From: Youxingia wuxianensis
GTDB taxonomy: Bacteria; Bacillota; Clostridia; Oscillospirales; Ruminococcaceae
Length of the DNA: 64,000 bases
NCBI RefSeq assembly: GCF_014385085.1
Contig: NZ_JACRTD010000004.1
Span: 1-64,000 of the forward strand
Direction: 5' to 3'
Shown: positions 8,689 through 17,509 of the stretch, piece after piece
Layout: each line of letters opens with the position of its first letter
Numbering within the stretch: the stretch's first letter is position 1
Made by a program: the position numbers and the translations under genes
Notes under the pieces: generated by a model
Told to the model about the DNA's origin: nothing
Databases searched by the model: none
What the model saw: only the letters and a program-made list of their open reading frames with translations

Positions 8689-9201
8689 ATGGTTGTATTA
8701 GTTGTGGTTGTGGTTCTTATCGCTCTTAATGGTTATTTAAGAAAAATGAAAAGCCCTTCCGGCAGCAAGATTTACGTGACAGTCGCTTCCCTCACCGCTA
8801 TCGCCAGCATTATCGGCACCTTCCTTATTAAACCGATGCTGCGAAATTCCTTGGAAGCCGCTTCCCTTTCTACCCAGGAGGTCGCCGCTTATATTCAGCA
8901 GTTTGACAGGTTTGCCGGCAGTGCCCGAATGGTTACCGGTGTAGCGATTGCCGTTTTCTGCGTGATGATGATTCGGAAATCTACCGTCCAGGTGTTGGAA
9001 AAATCGGTAATGCCTTGTACCGTACTAACCGCGGCTTTGGTCACGGTTTCCCTGCTCAACGGACTCAGCACCCTCACTGCCCAGGACGGAGGCTTTGGCG
9101 CTTATGTCACCGCGTTCGGCGCTTGCTGTGCTGGAGCGATGATGGTTCCTTTTGTAGTAAAGCGGCTGATATACGAACGTAAAATTGGGAGAATCGATTA
9201 A
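8689..9201 (+). CDS. Small integral membrane protein, unknown function
   Basis: The 170 residues show about four hydrophobic segments: VVLVVVVVLIALNGYL, VASLTAIASIIGTFLI, MVTGVAIAVFCVMMI and a C-terminal pair around ALVTVSLLNGL and FGACCAGAMMVPFVV. The ATG follows GGAG by eleven bases. I do not recognise the family. It lies between regulator 4 and an acetyltransferase gene, both in the same direction, and may be co-transcribed with the latter. Confidence 0.65.
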   Translation: MVVLVVVVVLIALNGYLRKMKSPSGSKIYVTVASLTAIASIIGTFLIKPMLRNSLEAASLSTQEVAAYIQQFDRFAGSARMVTGVAIAVFCVMMIRKSTVQVLEKSVMPCTVLTAALVTVSLLNGLSTLTAQDGGFGAYVTAFGACCAGAMMVPFVVKRLIYERKIGRID

Positions 9202-9248
9202 AGCAAAAAAACTAGCAATGTTTATTTTGTCTTTTTGGGGAGGAAAAC

Positions 9249-9704
9249 ATGCCAAATATTATTTCTGTAAGAGAGCGTCCTCAGTATAGCAAACAGGCCA
9301 TCGCCTATTTTCAAAGCAAATGGGCTACCCCTGACAGCATGATGGTATATGAGGACTGTATTACCTCCTGCCTAAACGCCCCCGCGCCTCTGCCCCAGTG
9401 GTATCTGCTTATGGAGGGAGAGCGCATTATCGGCGGCGCTGGACTGATTACCAACGACTTTATCAGTCGGGGGGATTTGTATCCTTGGATATGCGCTGTA
9501 TATGTGGAGGAAGACTGTCGGGGAAACGCTTACAGCTCCCAGCTTTTGCAAAAGGCAAAGGAAGACGCCAAAAAATTTGGATTTTCCCATGTCTATCTTT
9601 CCACCGATCTGGAGGGCTTTTATGAAAAATATGGGTTCCATTATCTGGGTATAGGATATCATCCTTGGGGAGAAAGTTCCCGGATTTATGAAGCAGATGT
9701 ATAA
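9249..9704 (+). CDS. GNAT-family N-acetyltransferase
   Basis: The 151-residue protein has the GNAT core: strand 4 VYVEEDCRGNAYSSQLLQKAKEDAKKFG carries an acetyl-CoA pyrophosphate loop of the R/Q-x-x-G/A type (CRGNAYS). The C-terminal YEKYGFHYLG is the usual GNAT ending. GGGGAGGA precedes the ATG. The substrate is unknown. Confidence 0.8.
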   Translation: MPNIISVRERPQYSKQAIAYFQSKWATPDSMMVYEDCITSCLNAPAPLPQWYLLMEGERIIGGAGLITNDFISRGDLYPWICAVYVEEDCRGNAYSSQLLQKAKEDAKKFGFSHVYLSTDLEGFYEKYGFHYLGIGYHPWGESSRIYEADV

Positions 9705-9713
9705 AAGCAACTA

Positions 9714-9750
9714 AAAACGGCCAGGCGAAAATTCGCCTGGCCGTTTTATT
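9714..9750. terminator. Bidirectional intrinsic terminator
   Basis: AAAACGGCCAGGCGAA (9714-9729) pairs with TTCGCCTGGCCGTTTT (9732-9747). A/T runs on both sides serve the convergent GNAT and uxuB genes. Confidence 0.85.
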
Positions 9751-9758
9751 TATGTTTC

Positions 9759-10610
9759 TTATACGCCGGAATAAGCGGAAAATCCGCCGTCTACCGGGAT
9801 AACTACGCCCGTGACAAAACCGGTTGCCTCGTTGCTGAGCAGGTACAGCAGGGTGCCGATCAGCTCTTCGCTTTCGCCGAAACGCCCCATGGGAGTAGCG
9901 GCAAGAATTTTACCGGTACGCGGGGTTGGGGTGCCGTCCTCATTAAACAGCAGCTTTTCATTCTGTTTGGTGACAAAGAACCCGGGAGCCATCGCGTTCA
10001 CTCGGATTCCCACCTTGGAGAAGTGGACTGCCAACCACTGGGTAAAGTTAGAAATCGCCGCTTTTGCGCCGGAGTACGCTGGAATTTTGGTCAGAGGAGT
10101 AAAAGCGTTCATGGAAGAAATGTTTAAAATAACGCCGCCCGGATGATCCAGCATATCTTTGGCAAACGCCTGCGTAGGGATCAAGGTACCCAGGAAATTA
10201 AGGTTAAATACAAATTCTACGCCGCTCTTGTCCAAATCAAAGAAGGATACGGTATCCGCGTCCAGATCCCCTTCAAAATAGTATTCTTTTGTGGTAGTCG
10301 CCCGGGGATTGTTGCCGCCCGCTCCGTTAATCAAAATTTCACAAGGACCGACCTCAGCCTTGATCTGATCGTGAAGTTTATCCACACATTCCTTATTGAG
10401 GACGTCCGCTTTATACGCCCAAGCTTTTCCGCCCTCTTGTTTAATTTCGTCGGCAATTGCCTTCGCAGCGTCCTCATTCAAGTCCAGAAGCACAACCTTG
10501 GCCCCGCACTGAGCGATAGCTTTGGCGAACATACTGCACAGCACGCCGCCCGCACCGGTGACAACGGCTACCTTGCCGCTAAGATCAATATTAAACGGAA
10601 GCTTTAACAT
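9759..10610 (-). CDS. uxuB: SDR-family D-fructuronate/D-mannonate oxidoreductase
   Basis: The 283-residue short-chain dehydrogenase has the Rossmann motif VTGAGGVLCSMFAK, NAG-type GAGGNNPRA, catalytic Ser in ISSMNAF and YSGAK. It ends with VIPVDGGFSAYSGV. Its insertion (TTTKEYYFEGDLDADTVSFFDLDK) and its position three bases after uxuA point to the Bacillus-type SDR mannonate oxidoreductase, which interconverts D-fructuronate and D-mannonate. The ribosome site AAGGGA lies in the end of uxuA, so translation is probably coupled. Confidence 0.85.
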   Translation of the reverse strand: MLKLPFNIDLSGKVAVVTGAGGVLCSMFAKAIAQCGAKVVLLDLNEDAAKAIADEIKQEGGKAWAYKADVLNKECVDKLHDQIKAEVGPCEILINGAGGNNPRATTTKEYYFEGDLDADTVSFFDLDKSGVEFVFNLNFLGTLIPTQAFAKDMLDHPGGVILNISSMNAFTPLTKIPAYSGAKAAISNFTQWLAVHFSKVGIRVNAMAPGFFVTKQNEKLLFNEDGTPTPRTGKILAATPMGRFGESEELIGTLLYLLSNEATGFVTGVVIPVDGGFSAYSGV

Positions 10611-10613
10611 TGT

Positions 10614-11660
10614 TTATTTCCCTTCTTTCTGTAATGTTTCCCAAATGCCGTTGATATAAGCGGCGCCCAGCGCCCGGTCGTAAAGACCGTAACCTGGCTT
10701 TCCAGTCTCGCCCCAGATCATTCTGCCGTGGTCCGGACGCAGCCAGCCGTCAAAGTTATTTTTCTTCAGCGCCTTCATAATGGCCACGATATCCAGTGAG
10801 CCGCAGGAGGACAGATGAGCAGTTTCTTCAAAGCTGCCGTCGTCCATAAGCTTTACATTTCTCACATGCATAAAGTGAATACGTCCCATTTTGGAGTATT
10901 TGTCCACCATGGCCGTCACATCATTGGATTTCGCGCAGCCCAGGGAACCGGTGCAAAGAGTCAGTCCGTTATATTTGCTGTCCACCAGTTTTAAGAACCG
11001 ATCGAGGTTTTTCTCGCTGGTAATAATCCTCGGCAGACCAAAAAACGGATACGGCGGATCATCCGGATGAATCGCCATTTTCACGTCGCATTCCTCCGCT
11101 ACCGGAATGATAGCTTTGAGGAAATACTCCAGATTTTCCCACAATTTTTCTTCGTCGACCTTTTTATATTCATTAAACAGGTTCTGCAGATCTTCTTTTT
11201 TATAGCTACTGTCCCAACCAGGAAGGGACAATTCCCCGCTGAGGGGATCCATCTTCTTCAGCTGATCTACATAATACACCAGGCTGGTAGAGCCGTCCGA
11301 CGCTTTTTTATCCAGTTGGGTACGGGTCCAGTCAAAGACAGGCATAAAATTGTAGCAGATGCAGCGCACTCCCGCTTTTCCCAAACGGCGGATATTCTCT
11401 TTATAAGCGTCAATATAGCCGTCCCGGGTAGGCAGTCCCAACTTAATATCTTCGTGTACGGGAACGCTTTCTACAATATCAAATACCAGTCCCGCTTTTT
11501 TACAGGCGTCTGAAATGGCCTGGATACTTTCCTCGCTCCATACCCCGCCTGGAGCTACGTCATATACGGCGCTTACCACACTGTGCATCCCTGGAATCTG
11601 GGATATGTATTCAAGGCTCACAGGATCGCTTTCGCCATACCATCTGAAAGATAGCTTCAT
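10614..11660 (-). CDS. uxuA: Mannonate dehydratase
   Basis: The 348-residue protein starts [24 protein letters not shown] and carries family stretches [42 protein letters not shown] and [12 protein letters not shown]. These include the His and Cys metal ligands of the UxuA TIM barrel. UxuA dehydrates D-mannonate to 2-keto-3-deoxygluconate. Start ATG follows AGGAGG. It forms an operon with uxuB; a cre-like site and promoter lie upstream. The KDG kinase and aldolase are not in this window. Confidence 0.92.
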   Translation of the reverse strand: MKLSFRWYGESDPVSLEYISQIPGMHSVVSAVYDVAPGGVWSEESIQAISDACKKAGLVFDIVESVPVHEDIKLGLPTRDGYIDAYKENIRRLGKAGVRCICYNFMPVFDWTRTQLDKKASDGSTSLVYYVDQLKKMDPLSGELSLPGWDSSYKKEDLQNLFNEYKKVDEEKLWENLEYFLKAIIPVAEECDVKMAIHPDDPPYPFFGLPRIITSEKNLDRFLKLVDSKYNGLTLCTGSLGCAKSNDVTAMVDKYSKMGRIHFMHVRNVKLMDDGSFEETAHLSSCGSLDIVAIMKALKKNNFDGWLRPDHGRMIWGETGKPGYGLYDRALGAAYINGIWETLQKEGK

Positions 11661-11769
11661 ACTTTTTTCCTCCTAAAATGAATGTAACCGGTATCGAAAA
11701 TTTCTCCGGTTTTGGGTAAGTGTCCCTTTTATTTGCGTTTTCTACGCTACTTATAACTCTATCATAAAA

Positions 11770-11783
11770 CGTAAGCGCTTTCA
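11770..11783 (-). promoter_or_regulatory. CcpA-type cre site upstream of uxuA
   Basis: On the reverse strand the site reads TGAAAGCGCTTACG, matching the consensus TGWAANCGNTNWCA at all but the last base. It overlaps a possible -35 (TTGAAA), about 110 bases upstream of uxuA, so the operon is probably under carbon catabolite repression. Confidence 0.7.
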
Positions 11784-11848
11784 AGATCATTTCTCTTTTT
11801 TTCCTAACAAAATTTTTCTTCCCCTTTTAGGTGAAATTGCGAAAAGAA

Positions 11849-11890
11849 AAAAATATCCAAAGCGCCAGCGGTGCGCTTTGGATATTTTTC
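11849..11890 (-). terminator. Intrinsic terminator of pepD
   Basis: AAATATCCAAAGCGC and GCGCTTTGGATATTT form a long stem with T-runs on both sides. It lies 160 bases beyond the pepD stop; positions 11891-12053 hold no gene I can support. Confidence 0.8.
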
Positions 11891-12053
11891 TATCTATTTC
11901 CTGTCTGGGAGCAGCCATTCTATCTGTTGCCGCTCATAGTTTTCGGCGAACGGTTTCCCGGATAACTGCCCCCTTGGTCCAAGGTACCGGGGCTGCTGAA
12001 AGAGGAAAAGGCCGCGTTTCCATAAATTCTCATCGCTGCATACTTCCAATCGT

Positions 12054-13505
12054 CTACAGCCGTTTTAATACTTCGCACAGCAGTTTCCACATTTTTTCAC
12101 AGGAGGGCAGGTCCATAGATTCCTGGGGCGTATGGCAATCTCGGACAGTGGGCCCTACGGCGATGGCGTCCAACCCTGGCATCTTATCCACAAACAATCC
12201 GCACTCCAGTCCCGCATGGATATGTTCTATCTTTAACGCCTCCCCAAACAGTTCCCGATAACTCTCACAGAAAATTTCCCTTACCGGGGAATAAGGATTA
12301 TAACTCCAGCCGGGGTATTCACTGTCGCATTGGCAGGTAAATCCCAAGCGCTGGGCCAGCATCTCCAAGTTGCGCCGGGTATTGTTTTGCAGAGAATCTA
12401 CGCTGCTTCTAGGAGAGAAAACCACTGCGGTCCTGTTCTCCTGAATTTGAATCGCCGCCAGGTTCACCGACGCCACCACAAATCCGCCAGCCTGCATATC
12501 CCGGCAGAGCACCCCGTGGGGAGCCAGGCATAAAAGAGCGACAATCTCCTTTGCCGCCCCTGCCTCCAACGGTTGGTAATCGGCATAATCAATCTCCTCT
12601 ATTTCCACATAAAACTCAGGCTCGCTGATCTTGCACTCTTTTTTTATCTCCTGAGCAATGGCTCGTATCGCTTTTCCGGCCATCTCCCGCTGGGTATCCG
12701 TCTCATACCCCAGCAGAGCGTCACATTCCCGGGGGATCGCATTGTCCTTGTTGCCGCCGCTGATGTGGATCAGGTGGAATCCTTGTGTATTCATGCCTTC
12801 CCGCACAAGCCGCCCCATCGCTTTCAGGGCATTCACCCGCTCGTCTCCGATAGCCATTCCCGAGTGCCCTCCCTGCAGTCCCCGAACCCGCAGAGCCAGC
12901 GCATATACCTGTTTTTCCTCCCGGGAGAAGAGCTTTTCCATTCCCAGGCGCATTCCGCCGGCGCAGCTGACCGTGGCGATCCCTTCGTCTTCGGAATCCA
13001 GATTGATCATGGTTTTCGCCTTTAAATCGGAGGTATCCATGGCGGCCGCCCCCAATAGCCCTATTTCCTCCCCGGTGGTGAACACACATTCCAAAGGGGG
13101 ATGGGCAAGGTTATTGTCGTCCAGTACCGCCAGCATCATCGCTACCGCAGCGCCATTATCCGCGCCCAAAGTAGTCCCCTTGGCGTGCAGCTGCTCCCCT
13201 TTTAGGCAAAGGACAATTCCCTGGGTGTCAAAATCATGGATCGTATCGGCATTTTTCTCGCATACCATATCCACATGTCCCTGGAGCATTACTGGGGGAT
13301 GGTTTTCATATCCTGGGGAGGCGGCTTTTTTTATTACCGTATTATAGGCGCTGTCTGTGCGGTAGACAAGCCCCCGTTTTTTTGCAAATGCCGCCAGGTA
13401 TTCACAAATTTGCTTTTCTTTTCCGGAGGAGCGGGGAATTGCGCTGATCTCCTCAAAATAATACAGCATTTTTTCCGGCTGCCGGCCAGCAAGCACAGAT
13501 CCCAT
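12054..13505 (-). CDS. pepD: Xaa-His dipeptidase (aminoacyl-histidine dipeptidase), M20 family
   Basis: The 483-residue length and the opening ending in FEEISAIPRSSGKEKQICEY are typical of PepD. Metal-binding motifs include QGHVDMV (His77 and Asp79), LGADNGAAVAMML, FTTGEEIGLLGA and the HAGLECGLF/DCHTPQE region near the C-terminus. The enzyme is a cytosolic zinc peptidase that splits unspecific dipeptides, including Xaa-His. ATG at 13505 follows AAAGGAG by nine bases. It is transcribed alone and divergent from the aldolase gene. Confidence 0.92.
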   Translation of the reverse strand: MGSVLAGRQPEKMLYYFEEISAIPRSSGKEKQICEYLAAFAKKRGLVYRTDSAYNTVIKKAASPGYENHPPVMLQGHVDMVCEKNADTIHDFDTQGIVLCLKGEQLHAKGTTLGADNGAAVAMMLAVLDDNNLAHPPLECVFTTGEEIGLLGAAAMDTSDLKAKTMINLDSEDEGIATVSCAGGMRLGMEKLFSREEKQVYALALRVRGLQGGHSGMAIGDERVNALKAMGRLVREGMNTQGFHLIHISGGNKDNAIPRECDALLGYETDTQREMAGKAIRAIAQEIKKECKISEPEFYVEIEEIDYADYQPLEAGAAKEIVALLCLAPHGVLCRDMQAGGFVVASVNLAAIQIQENRTAVVFSPRSSVDSLQNNTRRNLEMLAQRLGFTCQCDSEYPGWSYNPYSPVREIFCESYRELFGEALKIEHIHAGLECGLFVDKMPGLDAIAVGPTVRDCHTPQESMDLPSCEKMWKLLCEVLKRL

Positions 13506-13586
13506 CAGTCATAACTCCTTTACATATAATTTCCTCTTTCAGTGTATCATCCTGTCTTAAAAAACTCAAGGGAGACCACCCTTGTC

Positions 13587-13615
13587 TTTACATTTTTCCC
13601 AGCCGGTGTTAAAAT
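13587..13615 (+). promoter_or_regulatory. Promoter of threonine aldolase gene
   Basis: TTTACA (13587-13592), 17-base spacing, TAAAAT (13610-13615), 36 bases before the start at 13651. Confidence 0.6.
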
Positions 13616-13650
13616 AAAAGTCATTGCACAAGATACGGGAGGCAGTATTT

Positions 13651-14682
13651 ATGTATAGTTTTAAATGCGACTACGGCGAAGGGGCGCATCCCCGGATTCT
13701 CCGAGCTTTGCAGAGAACCAATCTGGAGCAGACGGAAGGATATCTGCTGGATCCCTATACGCAAAAGGCGAGCGGGCTGATCAAAGAGCGGATCGGCCGG
13801 CAAGAGGTGGACATTCATCTGCTTATGGGGGGCACCCAGACCAACCTGGTGGCTCTCAGCGCGTTTCTGCGTCCCCACCAGGCGGTCATCTGCGCGGACA
13901 GCGGGCATATTTTCGTTCATGAAACCGGGGCGATCGAGGCCACAGGACATAAGGTGTTCGCTCTGCCCTCCCCAGATGGAAAACTAACCCCCGCCCAGGT
14001 AAAACAAGCTGTAGAGCTTCATACAGATGAGCATATGGTAAAGCCAAAAGTAGTATTTCTTTCCAATCCCACCGAAGTAGGAACTATCTACACCAAAAAA
14101 GAGCTTGCCGCCATGCGCGGGGTATGCGACGAGTACGGCCTGTTTTTATATATCGACGGAGCAAGGCTGGGCTGTGCTCTTACCTGTCGTGAAAATGACA
14201 TGACCTTACGGGATTTTGCCGCTTTCCCCGACGCCTTTTATATCGGCGGCACCAAAAACGGCGCATTTATGGGGGAGGCCTTGGTGATCGCCAATGACCG
14301 GCTAAAAGAAGATTTTCGTTACCTGATGAAGCAAAAAGGCGCGTTAATGGCAAAAGGCCGGTTTTTAGGGATTCAATTCTGTGAGCTGTTTTCGGATGAT
14401 CTGTATTTTTCTTTGGCCCGCCATGCCAATGATACGGCCGCGGTGATCCGCAGCGCTTTAAAGGAAAATGGCTACTCTCTTATGACCGACAGTCCCACTA
14501 ACCAACTGTTCCCTATCTTCCCAAAAGAGGTTCTGACACGGTTGGAGGACAAATATCTTTTCACTCCTTGGAAGGAGCTTTCCGATGGACGCGCCGCGGT
14601 GCGCATAGTCACCTCCTGGGCCACGCCTATGGAGCAGGTTCAGAAGTTTGCGCAGGATTTGGAAAAAGCAAATAAAAAATAG
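13651..14682 (+). CDS. ltaE: Low-specificity L-threonine aldolase (PLP-dependent)
   Basis: This 343-residue protein belongs to the beta-eliminating lyase/aromatic lyase fold I group. It has GGTQTNLVALSAFLRP near the N-terminus, LSNPTEVGTIYTKKEL, the aspartate contact YIDGARLG and the PLP lysine in IGGTKNGAFMGEA (about residue 202). It would split threonine or allo-threonine to glycine and acetaldehyde. I moved the start to ATG 13651, seven bases after GGGAGG; an upstream in-frame codon at 13624 overlaps the promoter region. Confidence 0.88.
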   Translation: MYSFKCDYGEGAHPRILRALQRTNLEQTEGYLLDPYTQKASGLIKERIGRQEVDIHLLMGGTQTNLVALSAFLRPHQAVICADSGHIFVHETGAIEATGHKVFALPSPDGKLTPAQVKQAVELHTDEHMVKPKVVFLSNPTEVGTIYTKKELAAMRGVCDEYGLFLYIDGARLGCALTCRENDMTLRDFAAFPDAFYIGGTKNGAFMGEALVIANDRLKEDFRYLMKQKGALMAKGRFLGIQFCELFSDDLYFSLARHANDTAAVIRSALKENGYSLMTDSPTNQLFPIFPKEVLTRLEDKYLFTPWKELSDGRAAVRIVTSWATPMEQVQKFAQDLEKANKK

Positions 14683-14686
14683 GAAA

Positions 14687-14726
14687 ATCGCCGGATTATT
14701 CTGCATATACTGAATAATCCGGCGAT
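14687..14726. terminator. Hairpin downstream of ltaE-like gene
   Basis: ATCGCCGGATTATTC (14687-14701) pairs perfectly with GAATAATCCGGCGAT (14712-14726). The T-run is weak, so termination is likely but not certain. Confidence 0.6.
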
Positions 14727-14836
14727 AAGTTTACGATATTTCTACATAACCTTCATACTTTTAGCCTAGGATAATAATATAGATTATGTTAATATAATAT
14801 AAACCATACAAAACTATCAGAAAAGGGGTTGAGCTT

Positions 14837-15766
14837 ATGCGATATTCAAAAATCATGGCAAAAGTGGACGTAGGCGCGTTGCACGATAGTATTTTATATC
14901 GCCCCCAGGAGCTGGTAGATCAGGCGGAGCGTTCCTTCCATAAAAAAATTATGGCGGTATGCGACGATACTTTGAAAAATGACTGCCACCTTATTATGAT
15001 TACCGGACCCTCTGCTTCAGGGAAAACGACTACTGCGAAAAAGATTGTTGCGGAGCTGGAGGAACGAGGGCATAAGGTCACCCGGATTTCCTTGGACAAT
15101 TTTTATAAAAACAGGGATTCCCTGCCCTTCTGGAGCGATGGATATAAAAACTGCGAGAGTATTGAAAGTATGGATCTTCTTTTGTTTGAGCAGGTAATCG
15201 GTACTCTCTTGACAAAGGGATTTGCCCATCTTCCGGTATATGATTTTTCTACGGGCAATCGGGCGGAGCGAACCATTCCTGTGTCCTGCGACGACGATAC
15301 CTATCTTGTGATTGAAGGAATCCACGCTATTAACCCAGAGCTTTCCCGGTGTATCAGTCAGTTTCCTTCTTTAAGCGTTTATATCAGCGTCCACAGCGAT
15401 TTTATTGACCCGCAGGGCAATATTCTGCTTCACGCCCGGGATCTGCGGCTGATGCGGCGGATTTTAAGAGATCAGGTCCACCGCCATACCAGCGTAATGG
15501 AAACTTTAAAAATGTGGGATTACGTTTTAAAGGGAGAGGAATTATATATGCAGCCTTACCGGGGTTTTGCGGATTTCCATATCAATTCCACCCATGTGTA
15601 CGAACCTTTTCTGTACCGTGATAATCTCTTAAAAGCATTTGATAATCCTGAAATTTTTTCCGCTTACCCACAGACAGCCCAGCGTCTATGCAGCGCGGCG
15701 GAGAATTTTGCGACTCTCTCCCAGCAGCTCGTTCCTCCTTCTTCCCTTATACAGGAATTTTTATAA
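14837..15766 (+). CDS. Uridine kinase-like nucleoside kinase
   Basis: The 309-residue protein has a P-loop GPSASGKTT (57-65), the uridine kinase/phosphoribulokinase substrate loop SLDNFYKNRDSLPFW and VIEGIHAINPELS. It lacks the TGS/threonyl-tRNA-synthetase-like N-terminal domain seen in longer relatives; the first 50 residues are short. It probably phosphorylates a nucleoside, but the substrate is open. The ATG follows AAAGGGG. It lies 36 bases upstream of the beta-CASP gene, with a TATAAT-rich promoter region before it (about 14,770-14,805). Confidence 0.8.
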   Translation: MRYSKIMAKVDVGALHDSILYRPQELVDQAERSFHKKIMAVCDDTLKNDCHLIMITGPSASGKTTTAKKIVAELEERGHKVTRISLDNFYKNRDSLPFWSDGYKNCESIESMDLLLFEQVIGTLLTKGFAHLPVYDFSTGNRAERTIPVSCDDDTYLVIEGIHAINPELSRCISQFPSLSVYISVHSDFIDPQGNILLHARDLRLMRRILRDQVHRHTSVMETLKMWDYVLKGEELYMQPYRGFADFHINSTHVYEPFLYRDNLLKAFDNPEIFSAYPQTAQRLCSAAENFATLSQQLVPPSSLIQEFL

Positions 15767-15801
15767 CATCCAGGAAGATTAACTGAAAGGGGCTTGATCA
15801 A

Positions 15802-17403
15802 ATGAAACTTACTTTTTGGGGCGCGGATCACGAGGTCACCGGAAGCTGCCATTGTATTGAGGTAAATGGCAAGCGCCTTCTTATCGACTGCGGACTTGCC
15901 CAGGGACAGGATGAAAAAGAGGATAATCAGCTTCCTTTTTCACCTGCTCAAATTGATTATGTACTGGTTACCCATGCCCATATCGACCATTCGGGGCGGC
16001 TGCCCCTTCTGGTGAAAAACGGTTATCACGGACCGATTTACGCAACTAGAGCGACCTGTGAGCTGTTGGGAATTATGCTCCGGGACAGCGCCCATATCCA
16101 GGAAATGGACGCCCAATGGAAACAGAGAAAAAGAAAGCGGGCAGGCGAGGAAGATGTTCTTCCTTTGTATACCGCTTTGGATGTAGAGGATACCCTCCCC
16201 CTTCTGCGGCCTTGTTCTTACGGACAGGAGATTTCGGTGGGGCCGGGAATTACCGCGAAGTTTATTGACGCGGGCCATCTGCTGGGATCGGCCTCCATCC
16301 TTCTGACGCTCTCTGAAAACGGCGCTGTAAAAACGGTAGCTTTTTCCGGGGATATCGGCAATCGCCATCAGCCCATTATCAGAGATCCACAATACATAGA
16401 TAAGGCAGATTATGTTCTTGTGGAGAGCACCTACGGCAACCGGCTTCACGGGGCAAATGCGGGCAGCATCCAAGAGCTGGCGGAAATTTTCGATAATACT
16501 CTGCGCCGGGGCGGCAATGTGGTAATTCCTGCTTTTGCCGTGGGGCGTACGCAGGAGCTGCTTTACCATATCCGCAAGATTAAAGAACAAAATCTGGTCA
16601 CCAGCATACCGGATTTTCCAGTATTTGTGGACAGCCCCCTGGCGTTGGCTGCTACTCAAATTTACGACGGGGACTTAACCGGATACGCTGATGAGGAGAC
16701 TTTAGAGGTTTTACGAAAGGGTTTCCGGCCGATTAAGTTTTCTAATTTGAACCTGTGCCAAAGCGCGGATGAATCCATTGCCTTAAATGCCGACCCCACC
16801 CCGAAAGTGATCATCTCCTCCAGCGGTATGTGCGATGCGGGGCGTATCCGTCACCATCTCAAGCACAATTTGTGGCGAAGTGAATGTTCTGTGGTATTTG
16901 TAGGGTATCAGGCCAACGGCACTCTGGGACGTATCCTGGTGGACGGCGCCCAGCAGATCAAACTCTTCGGGGAGCAGATTGCAGTCAAAGCAGAGATCTA
17001 CAACTTCCGGGGACTGAGCGCCCACGCCGATCGGGATGGGCTGTTGGACTGGGTTTCCCATTATAAAAATAAGCCGGAAAAAATATTTGTAGTTCATGGG
17101 GAGGAAGAAGCCTGTGAAAGCTTTACCCAGCTGCTGAACGCCTCTGGTTATCATGCAGTCGCCCCTTACTACAAAGCCGAGTACAACCTGCTCACCGGCC
17201 GGTTTGAAACCGAGGGGATTCCCCTGTGGGAGCTGCAGGAGCGTACTGCCCAAAAACGCAAGGCTTCCCCTGCCTATCTTCGCCTGGTGGCTATGGGCGA
17301 GCGCATCCAGGAGGTTATCCGCCACAACGAGGGCGGCGCCAACAAGGACTTGGCCCGGTTCGCCGATCAGCTAAAATCCTTAATCGACAAATGGGATCGA
17401 TAA
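15802..17403 (+). CDS. Beta-CASP metallo-beta-lactamase-fold protein (RNase-like)
   Basis: The 533-residue protein has the MBL metal motif HAHIDHSG (His58, His60, Asp62, His63), then DAGHLLGSASI and FSGDIGN. The beta-CASP part includes ESTYGNRLH, VIPAFAVGRTQELLYHI, SSSGMCDAGRIRHHL and the C-terminal FVVHGEEEAC histidine. This is the archaeal/bacterial CPSF-like family, mostly RNA endonucleases or exonucleases. The C-terminus ends in a short helical tail. Its natural terminator, immediately downstream, is split by element E1. Confidence 0.88.
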   Translation: MKLTFWGADHEVTGSCHCIEVNGKRLLIDCGLAQGQDEKEDNQLPFSPAQIDYVLVTHAHIDHSGRLPLLVKNGYHGPIYATRATCELLGIMLRDSAHIQEMDAQWKQRKRKRAGEEDVLPLYTALDVEDTLPLLRPCSYGQEISVGPGITAKFIDAGHLLGSASILLTLSENGAVKTVAFSGDIGNRHQPIIRDPQYIDKADYVLVESTYGNRLHGANAGSIQELAEIFDNTLRRGGNVVIPAFAVGRTQELLYHIRKIKEQNLVTSIPDFPVFVDSPLALAATQIYDGDLTGYADEETLEVLRKGFRPIKFSNLNLCQSADESIALNADPTPKVIISSSGMCDAGRIRHHLKHNLWRSECSVVFVGYQANGTLGRILVDGAQQIKLFGEQIAVKAEIYNFRGLSAHADRDGLLDWVSHYKNKPEKIFVVHGEEEACESFTQLLNASGYHAVAPYYKAEYNLLTGRFETEGIPLWELQERTAQKRKASPAYLRLVAMGERIQEVIRHNEGGANKDLARFADQLKSLIDKWDR

Positions 17404-17408
17404 AAGCA

Positions 17409-17460
17409 AAAAAAGCCTCCCGCGGGTGCCTATCGATAGGTACGAAATCTGACCCATCGG
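17409..17460. other. attL of E1
   Basis: The host half is the terminator arm GCCTCCCGCGGGTGC (17415-17429). The proposed core is GA at 17435-17436. The element half is AGGTAC followed by GAAATCTGACCCATCGG (17438-17460). Confidence 0.75.
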
Positions 17461-17478
17461 AGCCCCGGGGTGCTAGGA

Positions 17479-17506
17479 GGCGGACAGCTATGGCTGTCCG
17501 CCTTTT
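17479..17506 (+). terminator. Inward-facing terminator at left end of E1
   Basis: Perfect 10-base arms GGCGGACAGC / GCTGTCCGCC with loop TATG are followed by TTTT on the plus strand. It would stop beta-CASP transcripts entering E1, replacing the terminator that the insertion broke. Confidence 0.75.
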
Positions 17507-17509
17507 CCG

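Noticed and set aside
11891..12053. Possible small gene between pepD and its terminator
   Set aside because: Only frames of under 40 codons without ribosome sites are seen; I treat it as the pepD 3' region.
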